43,002 nt of DNA from Protostelium mycophagum (Eukaryota; Evosea; Variosea; Protosteliida; Protosteliaceae): NCBI GenBank assembly GCA_002081555.1, contig KV921205.1:1-43002 (forward strand), in the 5' to 3' direction. Positions 20,928-30,127 of the stretch are shown in pieces. The number at the start of each line of letters is the position of its first letter. The stretch's first letter is position 1. The notes beneath the pieces were generated by a model. It did not search any database and was not told where the DNA came from. It was given only the letters and a program-made list of their open reading frames with translations. The position numbers and the translations under genes were made by a program.

Positions 20928-21549
20928 TCAAAATGATGCGTCCAATCCCATCGAGCGGTCACCTAATGTCTCAAAATCAGGAAGGGATTCGATGAAGGCA
21001 TCGTCCTCTTCTGTAAAATCTTCCGTGTTTAGTGCCGTCGTACTGCTATAAATGCTTGGCTCCAAGTTGCTCAATGGTGGAGGCGTGTCCATGCTCAACG
21101 GTGGAGGTTTGATAATCGGTTCAATTGAGATGACCGGTTCAGTTGATATGATCGCTTCAGCCGAGATGACCGGTTCAGTTGAGATGATCTCAGGTTTGGT
21201 CTTCTCTGTTGGATGATGTGTGGTGATCATCCTCGACCATTCTGATTTTCGTGCGTAATTTTGAGGTCGCCGTGACTTGTCGGTGGCGTTTTGCTTCTCA
21301 TGTTTGGAGTTGGGCCTGAGGTCACTTCTGACACGCTTATCTTGTCGGCTGATACAATCTATCCCTTTTCTCAGACAATTCGTGCAAGGTCTATCTGTAT
21401 AGTGTGTTAATAAGAGTACATCGATGAAACCACACACCTTCATCGCAAGTCTTATGCTGACGACGACATCCCACACAAGATGGAACTTCTCTTTTTGTTG
21501 AGCTGTGCAATTTGACGCGACACATGTGCCTGAGAAAGTGATTTTTCAT
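20928..21549 (-). CDS. Zn(II)2Cys6 (GAL4-type) DNA-binding protein
   Basis: Two exons around one intron (about 21451-21395). Exon 1 ends in CVGCRRQHKTC-DE and exon 2 continues DRPCTNCLRKGIDC. Joined, the six cysteines have the spacing C-x2-C-x6-C then C-x2-C-x6-C, a fungal-type binuclear zinc cluster with the basic RRQHK segment. After it comes a basic stretch, then a repeat region with six imperfect copies of an IISTEPVIS-like unit. The acidic C-terminus (TEEDDAFIESLPDFETLGD) is activation-domain-like. About 180-190 residues, without the fungal middle homology region. Start is either 21549 or 21525, both in frame. A nuclear transcription regulator is the natural inference. Such proteins are rare outside fungi but known in some amoebozoans. 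Confidence 0.85.
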
Positions 21550-21934
21550 TGCCCAAAACACAGATAGAAACCACTCCTATTCCTACGCCACTGTCTCATC
21601 TGGAAGAGAATATCTGACATAAACACCACCACCTTTGATCCTGTTCTGACTTGAAGGTCGAGAAATTCTTGGGCAACTGGCGTTGACATGCGAGTGAAAG
21701 GCTTCTATGACAGTGTGTTTCGCGAAATTTCGATAACCGAGAATTTTATCGTGGTGAGAGGAATAAGTGACGTTTACGGGGTTATTCAAGACATCTTTAG
21801 GATTTTAACGACAATGACCACAGTGTATTTTTTAGACATTCTATCAAAATTTTATCTGGGCTCTGCTCCACAGTGTGTTTCTGGAGAATGCTTTATCTTC
21901 TTTGTACAAAAAGCCATGAGAATCCCTTCTATCG
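21550..21934. other. Intergenic region
   Basis: Upstream of the Zn2Cys6 gene and downstream of the CEP120 stop at 21935. A 90-codon plus-strand frame runs antisense into the CEP120 last exon and is a shadow. No gene seen. Confidence 0.5.
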
Positions 21935-24900
21935 TCATCTCCTTCGTCTGGTATGTTTAGTCTCTTCAATCTCTCTGTCTAGTTGCACAATGATCGGCGA
22001 GTCTTCTGTATACATCCCGGTCTTCAACAAGTCGTCCCGCTCCCGAACGAGTCCATCAACCCTGACCTGATCTACAACAGGGGATGGTGGTCTCATCTCA
22101 GAGGGCGAAAAGGCGCGGGAACCGGCGAAACCACCAAGTTCTTCCTTTGAAGAGTCAAACGAATGATGGAGATCCACATAAAAGTACACAAAAACATTAA
22201 AGAACAGGTAAACTATGTGAGCAAAAACAGATGTGGCGTTTTAAGAATCAAAGATGCCGCTTACCTTTAGTCTCATCGTTCGCAGCTCTAGTTTTAGATT
22301 CTCCAACTCTTGCATGTCAGATCGTAGAGCTTGGGTCCGTTGTAGATCGTTCTGTTCTTTTCCCAGATACCGACTCCGCAGAAGCTCCACCTTCACACGT
22401 TAACCAGCTGTCTAGATGTCCAAACGACTCACTTCCATCTCTTGGCGTCGAGCTTGCTCTCGCTTTTCAAACTCATTCTGGTCGTTCAACCTGTCTATTT
22501 CTTCTCTTAATTTCTGAATAGTGAGTTTCTGGTCAGACTTCTTCTTTTCTGACCTCTCCAACTTCCTCAAGGCACTGTCCCTCTCTGCAGCCAGAAGAGA
22601 CACCTCAGCTTGAAGCTTCACCTCGACTGAACTGCCTGCAACAAATCAGGCGGATGTATTTGATGTCTGTGATGAGAATTTTTTGAGAATTTATTGTGAT
22701 GAAGCAGTAAAGAGTTATACTTTGAATTTTTTTTGTTGAGGTGCATACCTTGTCGTTGTTTGTATTCAGAGAATAATCTATCGATCTCTCTGAACCTCCC
22801 CTCCCACTCCTTCGCCCTCGCGTCTGCCGCGTTCCTCTGCTTTTCGAGTTCTGCAGACTTGAAAGTCTCCATCTCTTTGAGATGTGTGATTTCTTCTTTG
22901 GCTCTTCGGTAGTGGTCGTCCACTTGTTGGCTCTTGGCTTCGTATTCTAAAATCATTGCCTTGTGGGCCCTCTTGGTCTCGTGTTCCAGTTCCGCCAACT
23001 AGCACGGTTCAGTCACCTTGAATCAAAAATACATTCTTCAAAGGACTGCGAGTTTTTCTATTGCATCTGTATACAGCTTTGTAACCTCGCCAAATGATGT
23101 ATTGGACAGAAATTATATCTGAGATATTACCTTCCGCTCTCTAACCTCCATCGCGGACAACATAGACTTGAGCCTCTTCTCCAGTTCCATGCACTCACTG
23201 TGCTTGTTTGCAACCAATTCTTCTTCATCATCGAGTCTCTTTTTCTGGACTTGAAATTCTCGCTCCAATTCTTGGGCCCTCCTCTTGTACCTGAGAAAAA
23301 TCAATCAAATTTCCATGAGATTTCACTCACTCTTGCTCGAGTGTTGCGATTCTTCTTTGCTCTTCGCCCACTAATTTTTGAAGGGATTTTCGTTGTCTAA
23401 TTGCTTTAGATCTCTCTTCCTTGACTGTAAGATCTGAGTCAAATTCGAAATTGTCTTGAAAGAATACCAGATTTCATCAAGTTGGTGGGGTCTGTTGGAG
23501 CTTGTACAAAACCGCTTTGTAAAAGAGGATATATATTTTGTGACTGCAAGGCAGGTATATTTGACGGTTGAGACACCTGGTGCTTCTCAATCACTGTTCA
23601 ATATATCGTTTGGCTTTGTAACTCTCAGACTGATATTATGTCTCACCTCGCCAAAATCTTCCAAACTCAATTTCACTTGAAAGAAACCGATTCCAACACT
23701 CTTGTCCTGCAGAGAAAGTATCGGAACGTACTGGTCGAAGACCCGAAGTGATCTCCCTTGCATGGGCCTGTGGGAAGAGGTTACGCCAAGATAAGATCAA
23801 GACCTCAGGCACTCACGTGATGATGGCATCGAACAATTGCATGAGATCGATGGAGCATGTTCCGACCATCATGTCTTGTGCGAATTCTTTAGAGTAAACT
23901 TGTATGTCGAGAGGATGACTCCTCAACATCTTCTCCACGTAGGATTTGGGCGCCGTCACGTCAAAGGTGTGGAAAGGTTCTTTAATCGGCCAAGCGATGA
24001 ACTGATCTTTCAACTGCATTGTGAGGTTGGTGGTGAACTATGGTGACAGAATACATACCCTTCCTCTTTCCAAGATGGATGATGACATATCCAGATCTTC
24101 GATTGTCTCCTCTGGATCTGGTCGAATTGTAGTCGGTCGTGTCTGTGTTGGCTCTGATCCGAAGAGAGGATAGCTGTTCAAGTCAAAAATTCTCCGAAAA
24201 TTCTTCGAAAAATACCTGTAACTTGCGTACATACCGATAACGGTGAAGGAAAAATCACGTGCAATTCTGAAATTGTCAGACTTTTTCGAAGGATTGTTTG
24301 CAATGTTGCAAAGATGCGTTTTCTTGCAAATTTTGTTATCGGATTTGCATCTTTTGGGAGCATTGTGGAGCCAAAAATGGAAGCCATATTGACAGCTTCA
24401 TTGCCTTTTAGATATACTCACGGAATTTCTACTGATAATCTGTACTTTCGATTCGGTTCTGGAGGTGGTGGCGGTTGAGCTGGAATTGTGGTATGTACAT
24501 TTTGAGCAGTTTTATTTTGATTTTTTGACACCTTAATGATGTCGATAATCACTTGTGTGATATCTTACCTTGAGTGGTATATCTACAACGGGGGCAATCG
24601 GCTGGACTGGCTTGGGTTTGAATTTGACCTGAGCTGGGGTTGATTTTACCTTGACATCCTCTTCTTCGGAATCGGAATCATACTCTTCTTCTGAATCTGA
24701 CGTATCGCTGGACTCTTCTGAACTACATGAGTTTCTCTAGAATGCCACAAATAAATTGATTTCGAGATGCAGGGATGGATTGTTCTGATTTTTCTTTCTT
24801 TTTCTTTTTNNNNNNNNNNNNNNNNNNNNNNNNNNNNNNNNNNNNNNNNNNNNNNNNNNNNNNNNNNNNNNNNNNNNNNNNNNNNNNNNNNNNNNNNNNN

Positions 24901-26120
24901 NNNNNNNNNATTAAAAAAGTATGGAGTTGTAGATGGAGTTGTAGTTGCATGTATTTTCTGTAATTTTTTGAAAAAAAGTTTTATCTGCGCACGAACAACT
25001 GGACAAAATTTCTATCACGAATGCTTACCGTCTTCACTATCTGTCTTAAGGACCGGTGGCGCCGGCATCTATTTGGGTCAAATTCTTTAATCTCGTGAGT
25101 CTTCACCTCTTGTATTCTCGTCTGCTTTGTGCTGGTTTTATTTTGTGGTGGCTTCTGTGGTAATGGGATGCTCTTCGTCTCTACCTTCAGTTCGATATCA
25201 GCTTCTTTGTCTTCCTCTATCTTTGATTCTTTAATGTCGACTTGTTTCTCGATTTTTTTGGGTGGCTCAGGCTCCACATCCTGCACGAGTCAATTTGTTC
25301 TCAGAATACGAAATTTCCTCACAATTTCTTCGTCAGATTCTTCGGAATCTTCGTCATACTCTTCTTCTGATTCTGAATCCGATTTTTTTGATCCCGGGGT
25401 GGTGACCATAGTGTTGCTGAGGTTCTTTACTACAGTTGATTTGGACGAGCTTCTTTGTACTGCGACTACTGTAGGTTGCTCTGTTTGTGGTGTTTTTGTG
25501 ATAGAAGCCTTTATTAGATTATTTATATAGAGGCAAAAATGTGTGTTGATGTGAAATGATGCCATAATTATTTTTGGTGAGGAAAAGAACGAATACCTTA
25601 GCTCTCCTCTCTATCTCCGCCTCTTCCTCTTTTGCCAAATTAATTCTTGTTGTGACTCTGATACCCAGTTGGACTTCTGGAGGAGGCTGTGTTTTGGAAT
25701 TCAAAAGTGAGTACCACTTGATGTTGTTCTGTGAACTGAGATTGTCATCTCGTAACGGCCTCACAAGATCACCAAGTTTCGTCATGAAGTTAGACTTTGG
25801 GTCCACAGCTTTAAAGTCGAGCTGTGATCATGATTGGCGAGATACGACAAAATCGAAGGCCGAAATTAGAAAGTAGTTACTTTGATTGGCACTCTGTCAG
25901 TTCTCAGCTTGGACCATGATCTCTTTGAGAAATGATAAATGATCTCTTCATTCCACTTCGGTGACGTGCCTGGGTTACTGCTAATCACGCTCTGTGGTTC
26001 AGCGACAGAAAACTTGCATTCTACCGTGCAGTTCTTAACTCTTGGGAAATATCGTCCTTGAATGACTTTGACGATGACCACGACGTCTGTAGGATCACCG
26101 CCATTCGAGGCTGCGCTCAT
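21935..26120 (-). CDS. CEP120: Centrosomal/centriolar protein CEP120
   Basis: Read from the ATG at 26120 in many exons. Exon 1 (26120-25881) is an N-terminal C2 domain: VVVIVKVIQGRYFPRVKN, CTVECKF, PKWNEEIIYHF and DRVPIK all align with CEP120. Exon 2 (about 25822-25597) has WYSLLN...PPEVQLGIRV. Two acidic Ser/Glu repeat exons follow, one flanking the assembly gap. The second C2-like domain has FSFTVIGMYASYSYPLFGSEP and SKEFAQDMMVGTCSIDLMQL. A long coiled coil follows (RRAQELEREFQVQKKRL; KLQAEVSLLAAERDSALRKL). The C-terminal motif VRERDDLLKTGMYTEDSPII then LDREIEET matches the conserved CEP120 end. CEP120 promotes centriole elongation and appendage assembly. Coding sequence may be missing in the gap. 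Confidence 0.88.
24810..24909. other. Assembly gap (100 Ns)
   Basis: Exactly 100 unknown bases, the usual placeholder for a gap of unknown size, preceded by a T-rich run. It lies in the acidic linker region of CEP120 between the exon ending near 25035 and the one starting near 24725. Confidence 0.99.
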
Positions 26121-26405
26121 CACGAAATTTAAAAAGAACAGCAGAATATTTTCCCGCCAAAACAATATTTCAACATGAGACCACAGTCCATGTTGCAGAA
26201 AGCATTTTGCAATCTGCAACTCAGGGTGCGTTGTCTTATTCGTCTGCATTATGAAGAAGGACGGCTCTTCATTCATTGTCTTCTCTTCTCAGAGCAACCC
26301 TCGCTTGACCCACGGAAAAATCGGGAGATTTCGACTTTCCCGCCAAAACGATGTTTCAAATCTATTCCATTTCAAACCTTCCACCCGCCATCACACCACA
26401 GAACC
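26121..26405. promoter_or_regulatory. Bidirectional promoter with two E2F-like sites
   Basis: Only 285 bases separate the CEP120 start (minus) from the charged-protein start (plus). TTTTCCCGCCAAAA at 26149-26162 and TTTCCCGCCAAAA at 26336-26348 both fit the E2F/DP consensus, one near each gene start. The same word occurs in several other spacers and introns of the window, so specificity needs testing. Confidence 0.5.
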
Positions 26406-29400
26406 ATGTCCGAGAAGATCAGCTCTGGTTACCATCTTATCTACCAAGATAAGAAGATCCTTCTTAATTATCTGGCGAGCGACGAAAAGAAGGTCTTGTG
26501 GTCGATTGGGTGAGTTTTTTGATGGTGTTAGATGGAAAGCTAACGATCACAGAACAGATAAAGAAAAGGTCAGAATGTTGGTCAAAGATAAAATGCTTCC
26601 TGTCCATGTTGTATTCTCGCTCAACAGCAACAACGAAATCCAAATGGAAGACTTCGGCTTTGGAAACGACAACTTCCCTCCAACCAAGATCAACAAGAAG
26701 TCCATCCGCTCAGCCATTCGAGTCATAGAATCTGGTGATGTTTTCAGAAACATCGTCAAGATAACCTTTGGAAAGGAAGAGGTGATTAAATTGAATCCAT
26801 CCCTCATGAAAGACTGACATGATCAGATCAAGCACCAAGAGAAACAAGCAAGCCAGAAGGAAGCCGAAATCAAATCGGCCTCTGATAATGAAGAGGCTCG
26901 TGATTCAGACGAGGAGCACAAGGCGATCGTTAAGTCGGTCCCCGCTCCCAACTTTAAGGTGGCCAAGAATGCAAGCAGAAAGCCTGTTGTTGAGAAGGTT
27001 GAAGAGCAGGTCTCAACACCCAGCGAGGACAATGAAGAGACTGAAGGTGAAACATCAAATCGCGATGTGTGATTCTGAATATGAACAGATGTCGCTGAAA
27101 AGGATCTCGGTAATGCTAAAGAAGATGAAGCAGAGAGTGAGTATCTAAAACACCACGCAACATATCTGCTTACATTTTCAGCCGAGACAAAGTCCAAGAC
27201 AAAGAGCAGCAAGAAGACCAAAAAGACTCTAGAACCAGAGAACGTTGCCGGACAGACGGGATCAGAGTCAGAATCACCAATAGAGCAAGAGGAACAGGCT
27301 GAAGAGACCGTTGTAGAGGACAAAGAAACAAAGAAGAGCGGAAAGGCAAAGAACAAGTCCAAGAGCAGCAAGAAGACCAAAAAGACTCCAGAACCAGAGG
27401 ACGTTGCCGGACAGATAGAATCAGAGGAATCACCAGTAGAGCAAGAGGAACAGGCTGATGCTCCAGAAGTGACTGAAGAGGCCGTTGTAGAGGACAAAGA
27501 AACAAAGAAGAGTGGAAAGGCAAAGAACAACAAGTCCAAGAAGGCTGTGAGAAAGCCCGCTGAAGAGCCCGACCGTGAAGCTGCCAAAGAGGAAACCATT
27601 GTCGACGATGAAGTTAATGTCGACAAGGAGGTGAATGTCGAGGACAATCAGGTAGAGTGACGATATATGACGTCATCATGTGCTGAGCCTTGTCAGGTGG
27701 AGGAAGAAGATGCCCCCAAGCCCTCAGAGGAAACCGAAGAGGCCGCAGAGGCAGAGGGTAAGCGGATCATCTACAACGATCAATATTAAGATTTTTCAAC
27801 AGAAATTGCTGAAGCCGAGAAACCTGTACAGAAGAAGGGCAAGACTGCAAAGAAGGGAACTAAGATGAACGCAAAGAAGTCCGCCAAAACAATCAAGAAG
27901 GAGGAGAATGTCGATGAGGTCAGATGACGAGATATGACGTCATCATATGCTGACTTGTACAGGAGGAGAGTCCCTTAGAAGAGGCCCAGGTTTCAGAGAC
28001 AGAAGTTGTAGAGAGACCAATTCAAAAGAAGGGAAGGACAACAAAGAAGAGCCATAAGTCTGCTGCAGTCGAAGAGTCTGAGGAGGTTAGCGCTGCAGAG
28101 GAGGAGCAAAAGGAAGAAGCACACGACTCTGAGACAGAAGTGGAGAAGCCCACCCAAAAGAAGGGAAAGACAACAAAGAAGAGCCAGAAATCTGCTGCAG
28201 TCGAAGAGTCTGAGGAGAGTGCTGCAGAGGAGGAGGAGCAAAAGGAGAAGGAAGAAGCACACGACTCTGAGACAGAAGTGGAGAAGCCCACCCAAAAGAA
28301 GGGAAAGACAACAAAGAGCAACAAAAAGCCTGCTGCAGTCGAAGAGTCTGAGGAAGAGCAAAAGGAGGAAGAAGAAGCACACAACTCTGAGACAGAAGTA
28401 GACAAGTCCACACAAAAGAAGGGCAAAAGGAGAAGGAAGAAGCACACGACTCTGAGACAGAAGTGGAGAAGCCCACCCAAAAGAAGGGAAAGACAACAAA
28501 GAACAACAAAAAGCCTGCTGCAGTCGAAGAGTCTGAGGAAGAGCAAAAGGAGGAAGAAGAAGCACACAACTCTGAGACAGAAGTAGACAAGTCCACACAA
28601 AAGAAGGGAAAGATAACAAAGAACAAAAAGCCCGTTGTAGAAGAGCCCAAGGAGAGTGCTGATGAACATGAGGAAGAGAAAGAGGAAGAAGAGGTTGAGG
28701 AGCCAAAGAGTGAGTCTCTACAATGGTGTATTTTGGCTGATCACAACAGAAGACAAGAAATCTACAAAGAAGGGAGATAAGAAGAACGCAAAGAAATCCG
28801 TAAAGGCCGTCGAACAACCCAAGGAAGAGAACGTTGACGAGGTGAGATATCTTGATATGACGTCATCAACCTGACCTGACAGCCACAGGAGGAGAGCGGC
28901 ACAGAGGAATCTGTGGAGCCAATTGAGACCAAAAGATCTGTACAGAAGAAGGGAAGAATCACAAAAAGAAACACGAAGTCCACCCCAGCCAAGGTGAGGA
29001 ATCATGACATCTTGGAGTGACATCATACTGAGACTCGCGCAGCAACAAGAACTTGATGATGAGATCATCGCAGATTCTGATGCAGAAGAAAAAATTGTTC
29101 AAGTAAAGGAGAGCAAATCCAAAGGGAAATCAAGAAAGTCCGCTCCAAAGCCTGCCGACGTCGAGGTATGACGTCATCACATGATATCATGATAACACGT
29201 GATAGGAGGAGGCTGAAGAGGAAGAGAAGGAGAACAGCAGCTCCAACTCTAAAAATAGCAACCACACCAAAAAGTCGAGCAACGCTAAGAAGGCCCCTCA
29301 AGTTGAAGAAATAGAGGAGGAAGATCTCGATTTTGATGAGGTATGTGACGTGTGATGACGTCATAGGTCGATTTGCTGACTTGATGCAGGAAGAAGAGAC

Positions 29401-29888
29401 GGAGGACAAGAAGGACCAGTCTTTTGCCGCTGAAGATGGTAAGATTTTTTCCTGAAATCTCGTGAAAATTTCTGAGCGTTGTAGACGATGAAGACGACGG
29501 TGACGAGGACTTCCACGGGTCTATCAGACGTAACTCTGATGATTACGTCATCATCCCAAGAGTAAGTCTTTACTTTTTACATACTGCAAATGCAAATATA
29601 GAAGGTCATGTTGTGATTTGGCGAAGCCCTAAAGAGAGATTCCTTTGTGTCAAATACGCTTTGTGTGTCGAAGTGGTAATATTTTATTCACAACACCAGC
29701 GCATGGGCAAGGCCAAATACGAGAAGACGAGGCTCCAAGAGAAGCTGAACGAGCCCGAGAACGTGAAGAAGGCCGCAGAGAAGATGCAAAACGAGAGAAA
29801 GGAATATATCAGGATGTTGAGACCCGAGCACACCACCACCCTCTTGTCTTTAGGTAGAACAAGATCTGGAAACGTTCGTAGAGGTTAA
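26406..29888 (+). CDS. Highly charged repetitive protein, unknown function; reading frame broken in repeat array
   Basis: Starts with the ATG at 26406 in good context (ACCATGT). Exons 26406-26510 and about 26555-26782 form a compact N-terminal domain (GYHLIYQDKKILLNYLASDE; KMLPVHVVFSLNS) that I do not recognise. After it a long Lys/Glu/Ser-rich region is spread over about 12 exons with introns of 45-60 bases. It contains two copies of a unit of about 175 bases (27180-27540) and four of a unit of about 135 bases (28062-28620), encoding AVEESEE...SETEVEKPTQKKG. A frame break lies at 28410-28425. The C-terminal exon (from about 29701) encodes KYEKTRLQEKLNEPENVKKA and ends in a basic tail. The composition suits a nuclear or nucleolar, chromatin-associated or disordered scaffold protein. 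Confidence 0.7.
27180..27540 (+). repeat. Two-copy coding tandem repeat, about 175 bases
   Basis: AAGAGCAGCAAGAAGACCAA recurs about 160 bases apart (27204 and 27363), followed each time by ACCAGAG..GTTGCCGGACAGA, CAAGAGGAACAGGCTGA and GTTGTAGAGGACAAAGAAAC. It is in frame in the charged protein and reflects recent internal duplication. Confidence 0.85.
28038..28620 (+). repeat. Four-copy coding tandem repeat, about 135 bases, with an out-of-frame junction
   Basis: GCTGCAGTCGAAGAGTCTGA begins at 28062, 28194, 28332 and 28517. The first two spacings (132 and 138) are multiples of three. The last (185) is not, because of a hybrid unit joined at GGGCAAAAGGAGAAGG near 28421-28436. Units carry CACAACTCTGAGACAGAAGT or a close variant. 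Confidence 0.9.
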
Positions 29889-30127
29889 TATAAAAGTACA
29901 TCAAACTCGAAGAACTTTTCTTCATGAGCTTGTGTCGTCTTGACGAGGTGTCGCGTTGATGTCAGCCAAAACGCTTTTTCTGAACAAAATTTTGGAACGT
30001 CAAAAAAATATTAAATTTCTTAAAAGAATCTTCCTCCGTTTCTCCTGGGAAAAATCCATTGCGCTCTGGATCACGTGACCTCTCTTTTTTCCACCTTCCT
30101 TCTCTCAGTCCATCCGACCATATAAAA
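29889..30127. promoter_or_regulatory. Upstream region of the importin gene
   Basis: Spacer of 239 bases. TATAAAA at 30121-30127 abuts the ATG at 30128, too close to be an ordinary TATA box for that start. CACGTGAC lies at 30073-30080. Nothing further supported. Confidence 0.3.

Noticed and set aside
28062-28620. Regular repeats considered as a CRISPR array
   Set aside because: Units of about 135 bases without unique spacers, coding in frame in a eukaryotic gene.
26823-28817. Several minus-strand frames rich in Leu, Ser and Phe, up to 274 codons
   Set aside because: Reverse complement of Lys/Glu-rich repeats in the charged protein; the apparent hydrophobic segments are artefacts.
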